From 21-14-0-10-47-8 sp966211455 (GTDB lineage: Bacteria > Bdellovibrionota > Bdellovibrionia > Bdellovibrionales > Bdellovibrionaceae), in NCBI GenBank assembly GCA_966211455.1, contig CBIHNI010000007.1, positions 62,001-126,000 of the forward strand: DNA of 64,000 nt. Direction: 5' to 3'. Every line of letters begins with the position of its first letter. Within the stretch, counting starts at the first letter, position 1. This document shows positions 43,097-51,969 of this stretch, one piece after another. The notes under the pieces are model-generated. The model had not been told where the DNA came from and searched no databases. It saw nothing but the letters and a program-made list of their open reading frames with translations. Made by a program: the position numbers and the translations under genes.

Positions 43097-46000
43097 CTAT
43101 TCGTCTTTCAAGGCAGATTGCGAGAAATCCGAGGCCGAAAGTCCAGCATTGATTTTCATCTGCGACAGCTTCACCTGCGTGCCTCGACCATTGAGATGAT
43201 TTTTCACATCGATCAGTTGCGCCCGCCAGACACCGCCCAGCTTGGTGTAGTTTTTGAATTCCACCGTCTTTTTCAGACGATTGCCGATGAAGTATTCGGT
43301 CTTTTGCGGCAGGTAATCTTTCTTTGAAATATGGCTGATCACTTTCGTGTAAGCCGATGTCCCCTTGGCCGGAGTCAGCTGAATCCACCAGGTCTGCGCA
43401 TCTTCTTTCACCACATTCACCTGCGAAGATTTAATCGCCTCTGAGTTTAAATCTTCAGGGCTGATTTCAGAACCCAGCAAACCGCCTTTGGATTTACCAG
43501 TGACGACACGACGGACCTGGCCACTGGAGGGAAGATAAATCCACTGCGCTTCTTTGCCATCTTTGACCTGGCCCAGAAAACCCATGCCCTTGATATCGGC
43601 CGGCGATTGGATTTTCGCGATCACAGAAAAACCATTGTGACGAGATGTCTTCATTTCGATCACGCGGGTTTTCGCTTCGCCATTTTTTTCGATAATTTTC
43701 ATTTCGACTTTGGCTTGATCGTCTTTCGCATCCAATTGCGCCCGCGACTTTTGCAGAATATCTTTGGCGCTGACGGACGCTTCCACCTTTGGCGCTGCCA
43801 ATGAGCCGGCAAGCACGATCGCCAAAGCCCAGCTTGCCACCTTGGCCGCCGGCATTTCGGATTCTTCGTTCGCCTTTACAGGCAACTGATGAATGGTTGC
43901 CGAAGGAGCCTGCGGTTTGCGGCCGCCCACCAAACCCGGGAAGAGCTTCAACAAAGCAGGCAAGAAGAAGAGATCCGCAAAAAATCCGGCAACGATCGAG
44001 ATGGCCATAAAGACTCCGAAAATCTGGTTCATCGAAAAACTTGAAAACATAAAAATCGAAAATCCCACAAACATCACCAAGGACTCGAAGAAGCAGGGAT
44101 TCGCTTCCATCAGCATCGCGCGCTTCAATGGAAATTTGCCCGTTCTCATCAAAGAGCGCAAGCGGCTCAGCAAATAGACCGTATTGTTAAACGCAAAGCC
44201 CAATGCGATCGAGAAAACCAAAGCGACCCCCGGCTTCAAGGTCACATTCGACAGGGCCAAGGCACCAATCAGCACCGCCGGAGGAATGAGATTTGGCAAA
44301 CAAGCGACAATCGCCCAACGCAGCGAGCGGAACATCGGGATCAAGAAAAGGCCAATCAAAAGCAAACTGTGCCAAAAATTGTAAACAAGTTCTTTCGCCA
44401 CCTGCTGATTGATCGAATGCGATGCGATCGCCATGCCGCCTTCACCAATCTTCACTTCGGGGAAAAAGCTGTGGATGCTGGTTTGAATCCACTGTCTTGT
44501 CTGCTGAATTTGATCGCTTGGCATGTCATGCAACCGAATCATCAGGCGCAATTGTTTCGCGTCCTCGGTCATGATTTGCGAAAGCGGATTTCGCTCGGCC
44601 ATCGAGAACAAAAAGAAAGTCTCGGCCACTTGGCCTTTTTTCTCGGGCACGCCGCCTTGAAAGAAATCAGTCAAGGTCACAACACTTCCCACCACCGAGC
44701 TTTGACGCAAGTGATGAGAAAGTTTCGAGAGCTGCTTTAAAACATTTGGATCTTTCCAGAAGTTTTCCTTCTCGGATTGAACCACGACTTCGTAAGCGAC
44801 CACACCGCCGTAAACCTGGTCCATCCACTCGGTGGAAGCGCGCACCATATCGCCTTTGGGCAGATCGTCGAACAGGCGTCCCGAAAAATTCAGACGCGGG
44901 ATCAAGCCCACGCCCAAAACCAGAACGGCCGCGGTGATCGCAACCATCACTTTGGGATAGCGAAGCGGCAGCAAGGACCAAGCCGCCGGCTTATCAAACC
45001 AGCGACGCATTTGCGGACGCACGAACGGCAGACTGGCAAGCAAAATCAGCTGACCATAAACCGCGACCAATCCGATGATCGCCGCAACCACCCAGCCGTA
45101 TTCGCGAATGATCGGGATATGCGATGGGGCCAAAGCTAAAAATCCAAGCGCTGTTGTTAAAGCGCCCAAAGTGTTGGCCATGAAAAGTTCGCGCGTCGTT
45201 TTCAAAGCGCCGATCCAACGATCCTGCAGATTCTTCGCCTGCGAGCTCGGTTTCTGCGACCACAGATGCAAAGTGTGAATCAGAAGGCTCATCATCGAAA
45301 CGCTGGCGACAATCGGTAGCGTGACCAGCACCACATTCATCGGGATGCGGAAAAACGCCAATGTTCCAAGCGCCAATAAATTCACCGCCAGCAAGCTGAG
45401 GCAGGCGCAAATGATCGCCGTCCAATGCGCGAAAAGAAAATAGAAAATCGCGCAAAATGCCAAAACTGCTATCGTCAGAAAACGCGCCAGCTCGGACCGG
45501 ATCAAATCCGACAAGCGCGTCTGGATCACCGGCACACCCGCCGATAAAACTTGCGCCTTTGGAAATTTCTTTTGGATCAGGCGCTCCATGCGATCACGGA
45601 ACTTGAGCATTTCGGTGGATTTGGTGGCCTTCGCTTCCAGCACGACTAAGGTCGAGCGGAAGTCTGGCGTCACCAAAAGCGGATACAAAAGTGGATTGGA
45701 AAGAATAGCTTCCTTCCATTTGCCGGGCGGCACACGATCGAAGATATTGCCAACAAACAGCTCTTTCGAAGTGGTTGATGCCCCTTCAATCAAAGTCAGC
45801 GACAAAGCTTGCGAAACATCTTCGCGTTCCTGAAGAGTTTTCGATAGTTCGCGCAGCTTCAAGACCTGTGTCTGATTGAGCCAAGTTAGACCATCGTCCA
45901 GGGTCACAACGAACAAAAATGGCGACTTTTCGTTCAGTTGAAAAGTTTGACGGATTTCCCGGTCTTTTTTGAGAAGCGGATGTTCCTTAGGATAGAACTG

Positions 46001-46183
46001 GCGAATTGAATACTCGGTGCTCAGATTTCGCAAAACCCACCCGCTCCACACCACGGTGAGCAAAAGCGCCGCGATCAGAAAATAGACAGTTTGTTGAGAA
46101 CCGAAAATTCTCTTCAACAACGACGGACCTTCGCCGATAAGACCTAGGTCAGCTTTGTTCTCAGATGGGAGCTTGTGAATCAT
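43097..46183 (-). CDS. RND/MMPL-family exporter fused to a LolA-like outer-membrane-sorting domain
   Basis: 1028 residues from ATG 46183 (TTG near 46120 is an alternative with a better Shine-Dalgarno). The N-terminal about 770 residues are an RND/HAE3-type permease with 12 membrane spans in two halves and large periplasmic loops. Residues 777-1028 begin MPAAKVASWALAIVLAGSLA..., an intact-looking signal peptide, followed by a LolA-like lipoprotein-sorting fold (KMEMK..., GSEISPEDLN, YLPQKTEYFIG). In other bacteria these are usually separate genes. The ATG at 43855 could start a separate 252-residue protein in the same frame. It is likely a hydrophobic-substrate exporter working with the downstream barrel. 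Confidence 0.88.
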   Translation of the reverse strand: MIHKLPSENKADLGLIGEGPSLLKRIFGSQQTVYFLIAALLLTVVWSGWVLRNLSTEYSIRQFYPKEHPLLKKDREIRQTFQLNEKSPFLFVVTLDDGLTWLNQTQVLKLRELSKTLQEREDVSQALSLTLIEGASTTSKELFVGNIFDRVPPGKWKEAILSNPLLYPLLVTPDFRSTLVVLEAKATKSTEMLKFRDRMERLIQKKFPKAQVLSAGVPVIQTRLSDLIRSELARFLTIAVLAFCAIFYFLFAHWTAIICACLSLLAVNLLALGTLAFFRIPMNVVLVTLPIVASVSMMSLLIHTLHLWSQKPSSQAKNLQDRWIGALKTTRELFMANTLGALTTALGFLALAPSHIPIIREYGWVVAAIIGLVAVYGQLILLASLPFVRPQMRRWFDKPAAWSLLPLRYPKVMVAITAAVLVLGVGLIPRLNFSGRLFDDLPKGDMVRASTEWMDQVYGGVVAYEVVVQSEKENFWKDPNVLKQLSKLSHHLRQSSVVGSVVTLTDFFQGGVPEKKGQVAETFFLFSMAERNPLSQIMTEDAKQLRLMIRLHDMPSDQIQQTRQWIQTSIHSFFPEVKIGEGGMAIASHSINQQVAKELVYNFWHSLLLIGLFLIPMFRSLRWAIVACLPNLIPPAVLIGALALSNVTLKPGVALVFSIALGFAFNNTVYLLSRLRSLMRTGKFPLKRAMLMEANPCFFESLVMFVGFSIFMFSSFSMNQIFGVFMAISIVAGFFADLFFLPALLKLFPGLVGGRKPQAPSATIHQLPVKANEESEMPAAKVASWALAIVLAGSLAAPKVEASVSAKDILQKSRAQLDAKDDQAKVEMKIIEKNGEAKTRVIEMKTSRHNGFSVIAKIQSPADIKGMGFLGQVKDGKEAQWIYLPSSGQVRRVVTGKSKGGLLGSEISPEDLNSEAIKSSQVNVVKEDAQTWWIQLTPAKGTSAYTKVISHISKKDYLPQKTEYFIGNRLKKTVEFKNYTKLGGVWRAQLIDVKNHLNGRGTQVKLSQMKINAGLSASDFSQSALKDE

Positions 46184-47582
46184 GAAATTCAAATCGGTTT
46201 TCTTTGCCAGTTTCTTGACCCTTTTCAGCTTACAAATTCAAGCTGGAACCATCGAAGTCGGTCAGTGGATTCCGTGGTCTTCTTTGAAACAAGAAGCCTT
46301 GAAATGGCCCCTCAGTTTTCAGACTCAAGGACAGGACATCACCCTGCAATGGCAAGAGTGGAAACCACAGGCCTTACACACCGATTTTTCGGTGACGGGT
46401 CAGATCCAAAATCTGCAAATCACCAAGGAAGGAATTCAAGCTCAAGCCAGCAATCTTTCGGCGACTTTGAAAGTCGGAGGCCTCAGTCTGGACCAGACTG
46501 TGGTCCAAACCATCGGTGGCAATCAAATCACAATTCGCATCAAGGCTTCTTGTCAGCCATTTCAGGTCGTCATTCCCTCTTTTGATTTGAATGTTCAAGC
46601 TCCTTACCAAAAAGCGTTGAACGCTTGGCAACCGGTTTTAAGCCAACTGCAGCTGGTGATCCACGATGGATGGAGCCTATCGCAACTTTCCTGTGAAGGC
46701 CCGATGGGACTTGAAGATCGTCTGACCACGATGATTCAAGACTCTTTGAAAAATCCGGCGGCGCTGGCGAGCCTTCTGCAAAATTATCTGTCTCCCCGTC
46801 TGCAAGCTCAATGGCAGGACAGTTGGTTGAAGCTGACTTCGGAAACCTATCAATCATTGCAAATCAAATCCATGGGCGAACCTTTGGAAGAGGGTTTCTT
46901 TTTGAAAGGTGAAATCAGTGCCGGCAATGGCGATTTCAGAATCGCTTTACCTTCGGACATGACCGTTCTGTCGAAAGCAACGACGCCACAACTGGTGATT
47001 TCAAGCGAAGGCTTCGCGACCTTGGCGCGCGAACAATTGGGAAAAGTCTCGATTCAAAATTACGATCTGCAACAGGTTCCAGCCTTTGCCAAGCTGATGA
47101 AAAGTCGCTTCATGCAGTTCTTTGTTTGGTCGGATCTTTTACACTTTGGCCGCAGCACCCCTTTCTGGCTTTCAACCAAGCCAGATTCAAAGGTGGACCT
47201 GAAAGATCTGGGCGGCGGCAAATGGCAGGTCCAAATTCAAACTTTAGGAATGATCGAGGTCAATCGCAAAGGCAAGCGTTGGACTTATATCAACTGGGGC
47301 GTGGGCCTTTCGGCGAATGCCACCACCGAGGTCAAAGACAGCCGGCTGCTTTTGCAATCGGGAACGCCGAAAAGCAATTTAAATTGGAGCTTCGATCCTG
47401 AATACGTGAAAGCCTTTGATCCCAGCGGAATTTCATCGAAAGTTTTGAAAGCCGCGACCGAGGCGCTTTTCACCAGCCGCTCGACCGAAGTGGCGCTGCC
47501 GACTTTGCAGACCAAAGATAAAATTTGGAAGCTGAACGGCTGGACCGAAGATCGCGGCCTGGTCTGGATGGAATGGCACTAA
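46182..47582 (+). CDS. Exported protein of unknown function
   Basis: 466 residues. Signal peptide 1-21 (ends IQA). GGGAG lies 10 bases before the ATG. The mature protein is predicted beta-rich, with amphipathic repeats (ITLQWQEWKPQAL, LQIKSMGEPLEEGFFLKGEIS) like lipid-binding or AsmA/DUF-type periplasmic proteins, and only two Cys. No family is assigned. Its start codon lies within the same CATG as the divergent exporter start, so the two may share a control region and a pathway. Confidence 0.75.
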   Translation: MKFKSVFFASFLTLFSLQIQAGTIEVGQWIPWSSLKQEALKWPLSFQTQGQDITLQWQEWKPQALHTDFSVTGQIQNLQITKEGIQAQASNLSATLKVGGLSLDQTVVQTIGGNQITIRIKASCQPFQVVIPSFDLNVQAPYQKALNAWQPVLSQLQLVIHDGWSLSQLSCEGPMGLEDRLTTMIQDSLKNPAALASLLQNYLSPRLQAQWQDSWLKLTSETYQSLQIKSMGEPLEEGFFLKGEISAGNGDFRIALPSDMTVLSKATTPQLVISSEGFATLAREQLGKVSIQNYDLQQVPAFAKLMKSRFMQFFVWSDLLHFGRSTPFWLSTKPDSKVDLKDLGGGKWQVQIQTLGMIEVNRKGKRWTYINWGVGLSANATTEVKDSRLLLQSGTPKSNLNWSFDPEYVKAFDPSGISSKVLKAATEALFTSRSTEVALPTLQTKDKIWKLNGWTEDRGLVWMEWH

Positions 47583-47583
47583 C

Positions 47584-48087
47584 TTAGTGGTGTTCGCGAA
47601 TTTCTGGCTTGGGTCCGATAACGGTTGCTCCGGCCGGAACATCTTTCGTCACGACGGTGTTGGCGCCGACTCGTGAGCCATCACCTAAATGAATAGGCCC
47701 TAAGATTTTGGCTCCGGTGCCGATCAAAACTTTATTCCCCACCGTCGGATGGCGTTTCACCGGATCGAACTTGACCCCACCCAACGTCACACCATGAAAG
47801 ATCACGCAGTCGTCACCAATCTCGGCCGTTTCGCCGATCACCACACCCATGCCGTGATCGATCACCAAACGTTTTCCAACTTTGGCTCCAGGATGGATTT
47901 CAATTCCGGTCAGCAAGCGCGACAGCTCACAGAAAAAACGCGAAAAGAAATAGAAACGCGATTTATAAAGGGCATGAGCGATGCGATGAAAAAAAATCGC
48001 TTTGGGCCCCGGATAAAGAAGTGCGATTTCCAATAAAGATTTCGCCGCCGGGTCGTAACTTTTGTAGGCTTTCAGAAAATCGAACAT
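47584..48087 (-). CDS. cysE: Serine O-acetyltransferase
   Basis: 167 residues, the short EpsC/SrpH-type form. Left-handed hexapeptide repeats (IHPGAKVGKRLVIDHGMGVVIGE, IGDDCVIFHGVTLGG) carry the catalytic His/Asp region of CysE. It makes O-acetylserine for cysteine synthesis. The ATG at 48087 shares one base with the preceding stop (TGATG). Last gene of the long leftward operon; no O-acetylserine sulfhydrylase gene is next to it. Confidence 0.94.
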   Translation of the reverse strand: MFDFLKAYKSYDPAAKSLLEIALLYPGPKAIFFHRIAHALYKSRFYFFSRFFCELSRLLTGIEIHPGAKVGKRLVIDHGMGVVIGETAEIGDDCVIFHGVTLGGVKFDPVKRHPTVGNKVLIGTGAKILGPIHLGDGSRVGANTVVTKDVPAGATVIGPKPEIREHH

Positions 48088-48692
48088 CACTCCGCCTGCG
48101 TGACCGAGTCACAGAATAGATGGCTCTGTTGACTATCGCGGAATGTGACTTGGGTCACCTGATTTCCATTTGCAAAAAAGAAGGTGCCACCCAGTACAGA
48201 ATCGTGTCGAAACCGTGTTGTATTGACTTCGATTCCTTCTTTTTGGCCCTTTCCCAGGATGTACTTTTTGATGTCCATGTATTTGTTGCAGCCCGCACCC
48301 CAGACCTGACCATCGATTTTGCGTTTGCGCGCACGCGAGATAAAGTAAACTTTCATCTTGTCGTCGGCCGCGACATCTTCAAGATCAAAAAAGACGCGGA
48401 AGGTGCCGGATTTGTTTTTCACAAAATTAGAAAGATCGATTTCGCCGCCGCCCCGTGGAAATTTAACTTCCACCTCGGGTTCGACCAGAATATCCGGTGT
48501 TTTTTCCACCAAGCGCACCTTCAAAGGCGCAAAGGTGATCCCATCTTTGCCGCCCACACTGCCGAACTGATCCCAAATCTGAATCGGAATCTTGATGTCA
48601 TTTCCGTATTCGGACATTTCAAAGACCTTGGCCTTTGCCGCAGGCAAAAGGAACATGGATCCCAAAAAAAGAGTCAGCGCCTTAGCGACCAT
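48087..48692 (-). CDS. Secreted protein of unknown function
   Basis: 201 residues. Signal peptide 1-21 (ends AKA). The mature part has two Cys (GAGCNKYMD and HLFCDSV), a possible disulfide, and a beta-sandwich-like strand pattern. It overlaps the GYF-TPR gene by 11 bases and cysE by one, so it is translated within that operon. No family recognised. Confidence 0.75.
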   Translation of the reverse strand: MVAKALTLFLGSMFLLPAAKAKVFEMSEYGNDIKIPIQIWDQFGSVGGKDGITFAPLKVRLVEKTPDILVEPEVEVKFPRGGGEIDLSNFVKNKSGTFRVFFDLEDVAADDKMKVYFISRARKRKIDGQVWGAGCNKYMDIKKYILGKGQKEGIEVNTTRFRHDSVLGGTFFFANGNQVTQVTFRDSQQSHLFCDSVTQAE

Positions 48693-50430
48693 CGACCTGA
48701 TCCTTCAGCTCCAGGAAAGGACGATAATGACTGGAAACCAAAAGACCTTGCTGAATTAAATCTTTGGCCCGATCGGCATCGCCCTGAGCAATGGCCATTT
48801 TCGCCAGTCCGGCGAAGGCGGCCAGGTTCTGCGGATTTTGCGCGTGGATTCGCTTCCATTCGCGCTCGGCACAATCCCAGTCTTTTTCCTCTTGGCAGAT
48901 CCAGGCGTGGGTCGAAACCAAAAGCTCGTTGTTGCTGCCGTTCGATGTTTGAATCAAAGCCTTTGCTTCTTGCTGACGTCCCGATTTGAAAAGTAAGAAC
49001 GTATGAAGGCCCATCAAGGTCGGATCCGCGGCGAATTGCGCCCGGGCTTTATCGATGGACTCGATCGCTTTTTTGATGTCGCCACTTTGATAACTGCAGA
49101 AAGCCGCCAGCCCCTTGATCTGGGGTGAATCGCTTGGCGCCTTGACCAGAAGCTCGCAAATATTGCCCAGGTATCCCCAATCAAAGACCTCGCGATGAAC
49201 CAAAAGTTCATGCACATGCTTGCGAGTCAGATCCGGATCCGCTTGCAACATCGCTTTGACCGACATGCTGCTGTCTTGAGCTTTGGTGAGCTTCAACTGC
49301 GTGGCCGCGATCAGAAGGTAAGTTTCCAATTGATAATCTTGATATCGGCCCACGTAGCGTTTCAGATCTTCAACGACGTTTTCCAACTTATCCGTCTCGT
49401 TGTACAGACGGTAAGCGGCCATGCTGCGATACAGATAAACAAGCGGATCCTTCACGCCGATCTTCATCAAAGCGCGCAGGCTGTCGACGGTTTCCTGGAA
49501 CTGGCCTTCCAGAATCGAAATCTCCATCAAGTTCACCTGCGCCGGTTCGACATTGGGATTGGCTTTGGTGATTTCGGTGTAGCGCTTGCGGGCTTCGGCC
49601 AACTGACCTTCATTCAAATACGAAAACGCCATTTGATTGTTGATGTCGGCTTCAAGCTTCGGATTGAGCTGAACTTCCTGACGAATCTCGTCCATGATCT
49701 GACGAGCTTGCACGTTCTGCTTTTCCACCACCATCAAAAGCGGCGTCATCTGCATGCGATGATTCACATTCAGTTTCTGAATCGACTCGGCCTTGCGGTA
49801 CATATTCAAAGCCTGATCGTAATGACCAAGATCCGACTGCGCTTGCGCAAGTTTGATATAGTCCATATAGCCCAAAGCTTTCGGAGCTTCTTTGTTTAAG
49901 ACTCCGAAATACATGGCGCCTGCAGCACCCACCACAACCAACGTGAACCACAACAAGACCGTCACCCAACGACGATCTTCACCGCGCTGAATACGCATTT
50001 CTTTTTGCGGAGCGGGACCGCCCGGCGCATAAGTGATCGGACGCGAATCGGCCGCTGGAGCCGGCGCCGCGTTTGCGGACGGAGCTGGCTGGGCCGCGGC
50101 TGCAGCGGTAGGCTGATTGGCTGGCACCGTCGCCGTCGGAAAAGCGGTGCTTTCTTCCGGAGCCGGCGTGATCGTGCGATTGCCGACAAAGGTTGCGCCC
50201 GTGTCTTCTTTGGCTTCCAGCTGCTGTTCGCGCAAGAACTGCACGATATTGGCAAACTGCTTGTGTTCGCGAATAAACATCCAACGCGATTCGGGCGAGC
50301 GGACCTCGTCGATCAAAGCGATGCGCTTATTGGTCAGATGTTGAATCACCTCTTCGAGCGCAAACGGGCCCAAAACCGTCCCCGACGATTTCACGAGCCA
50401 TGTTTTTTGCGATTCCGAAGTCTGATTCAT
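48682..50430 (-). CDS. Membrane-anchored GYF-TPR protein
   Basis: 582 residues. An N-terminal GYF_2-like module (about 10-65: GPFALEEVIQHL, IDEVRSPESRWMFI) is cytoplasmic. A Pro/Ala/Thr-rich linker (about 85-145), one membrane span (about 153-175, VTVLLWFTLVVVGAAGAMYFGVL) and at least eight TPR-like helical pairs (about 185-575) follow. The TPR part is probably periplasmic, assembling an envelope complex. The same GYF module occurs twice in the PilZ protein at 30253. purH lies 6 bases upstream. Confidence 0.88.
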   Translation of the reverse strand: MNQTSESQKTWLVKSSGTVLGPFALEEVIQHLTNKRIALIDEVRSPESRWMFIREHKQFANIVQFLREQQLEAKEDTGATFVGNRTITPAPEESTAFPTATVPANQPTAAAAAQPAPSANAAPAPAADSRPITYAPGGPAPQKEMRIQRGEDRRWVTVLLWFTLVVVGAAGAMYFGVLNKEAPKALGYMDYIKLAQAQSDLGHYDQALNMYRKAESIQKLNVNHRMQMTPLLMVVEKQNVQARQIMDEIRQEVQLNPKLEADINNQMAFSYLNEGQLAEARKRYTEITKANPNVEPAQVNLMEISILEGQFQETVDSLRALMKIGVKDPLVYLYRSMAAYRLYNETDKLENVVEDLKRYVGRYQDYQLETYLLIAATQLKLTKAQDSSMSVKAMLQADPDLTRKHVHELLVHREVFDWGYLGNICELLVKAPSDSPQIKGLAAFCSYQSGDIKKAIESIDKARAQFAADPTLMGLHTFLLFKSGRQQEAKALIQTSNGSNNELLVSTHAWICQEEKDWDCAEREWKRIHAQNPQNLAAFAGLAKMAIAQGDADRAKDLIQQGLLVSSHYRPFLELKDQVDGR

Positions 50431-50436
50431 GATTCC

Positions 50437-51951
50437 TCAGTGTTTAAAGTGCCGATGTCCGGTCACAACCATGTTGATATGAAGCTTGGCTGCGGCCGCG
50501 AAAACCTCTTCATCCTTCATCGAGCCGCCCGGTTGAACAATCCAAGAAACCCCGGCTTTCGCCGCGATTTCGATCGAATCCGGAAACGGAAAAAAAGCAT
50601 CGCTGGCTAAAACCACATCTTTTAAATTTCCAAAATGAGTCCTCATTCGCTCGATCGCTTGTTTCACCGCATCGACACGATTGACCTGGCCCATACCAAG
50701 GCCGACCGTCTGTCCATTTTTCACCAGAGCAATCGCATTGCTTTTTAACGAAGCGCAGACCTTCTCCCCGAACTGCAGATCTTTCAAAACCGCTTCGGAA
50801 GGTTGATCGCCCCTGATTTTCCAAGACTGGCGATCATAAGACAGAACGGCATCTTTTTGTTGCAGCAAAAATCCGCCGGCCATCGTTTTCATCTCGTATC
50901 GCATCTGGGCTTCGTTCAAAGCCTTCCAGCGCAAAATACGCAGATTCTTTTTCTTCGCGAAAACCTCTAAAGCTTCATTCGAATATGACGGCGCCACCAC
51001 GCACTCTAAGAAAATCGCCTGCAGCATTTCCGCTTCGGCTTTGCCGATTTCGCGATTGACGGCGATGATGCCACCGAAAACGCTGACCGGATCCGCTTTC
51101 AAAGTTTGCTCGACGGCCACGCTCAGCGAACTGGCAACAGAGGCACCGCAAGGATTGTTGTGCTTCACCGCCACCGCCGCGGGTTCTGAAAAGGTTTGCA
51201 CCAAAGAGCTCGCCGCATCCAGATCCAAAAGATTGTTATAAGAAAGAACTTTGCCTTGTAGAACTTCGGCCGTGTGCAGACCTTTTTGATCGGCCAAAAC
51301 GCGGTACCAGGCCGCATGCTGGTGCGGATTTTCACCGTAGCGCAGTTCCATGACTTTGTGTCCGCCCAAAGAAAACTGATTTCCCCAACCGTTTCCAAGC
51401 TCGGAAGCGACCAAAGAATCATAGCTCGACACATGCGCAAAAACTTTGGCCGCCAGTCGTTTGCGGTCCTCAAGCGTCATCTCTTTTTTGTCCGCAATCC
51501 ACTGATAATCTTCGGGATCGCAAACGACGGTGACCCGAGCAAAATTCTTAGCCGAAGCTCGCAAAACCGTGGGCCCGCCAATATCGATTTTCTCGATCAG
51601 CTCGGAGCCTTGCAGTTTCTGTTCAACTGCCGCTTCGAAAGGATAAAGATTGCAGATCACCAGATCAAAAGGTGCCAGGTTCTTTTCTTTCAAAAGAGCA
51701 TCATCTTCCGGATGATCAGGGCGAGACAAAATCGCCATGTGTACGTGCGGATGCAGGGTTTTCACCCGACCACCCATCACTTCGGGGAATCCGGTTTGCT
51801 CGGATACGTCGGTCACTTTCATGCCGTTGTCTTTAAGATACTGGGCGGTTCCGCCCGTCGAGACGATTCGCAGCCCCTGGTCATAAAAAGGTTTGAGAAA
51901 CTGGATCAAACCTTTCTTTTCGGAAACACTGACCAGTGCGTTTTTAAACAT
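50437..51951 (-). CDS. purH: Bifunctional AICAR formyltransferase/IMP cyclohydrolase
   Basis: 504 residues, normal length. N-terminal MGS-like IMP cyclohydrolase domain (ALVSVSEKKGL, VSTGGTAQYLKDNG) and C-terminal formyltransferase domain with KHNNPCGAS and VLASDAFFPFPDSIE, both characteristic. It performs the last two steps of IMP synthesis. Embedded between mlaD and a TPR gene, it is a metabolic gene in an envelope operon. Confidence 0.97.
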   Translation of the reverse strand: MFKNALVSVSEKKGLIQFLKPFYDQGLRIVSTGGTAQYLKDNGMKVTDVSEQTGFPEVMGGRVKTLHPHVHMAILSRPDHPEDDALLKEKNLAPFDLVICNLYPFEAAVEQKLQGSELIEKIDIGGPTVLRASAKNFARVTVVCDPEDYQWIADKKEMTLEDRKRLAAKVFAHVSSYDSLVASELGNGWGNQFSLGGHKVMELRYGENPHQHAAWYRVLADQKGLHTAEVLQGKVLSYNNLLDLDAASSLVQTFSEPAAVAVKHNNPCGASVASSLSVAVEQTLKADPVSVFGGIIAVNREIGKAEAEMLQAIFLECVVAPSYSNEALEVFAKKKNLRILRWKALNEAQMRYEMKTMAGGFLLQQKDAVLSYDRQSWKIRGDQPSEAVLKDLQFGEKVCASLKSNAIALVKNGQTVGLGMGQVNRVDAVKQAIERMRTHFGNLKDVVLASDAFFPFPDSIEIAAKAGVSWIVQPGGSMKDEEVFAAAAKLHINMVVTGHRHFKH

Positions 51952-51969
51952 ATCATCCCAGCCCGTTTA

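Noticed and set aside
43097..43855. LolA-like part as an annotated separate gene
   Set aside because: No stop separates it from the exporter and the ribosome site at 43855 is weak; kept as fusion with the alternative noted.
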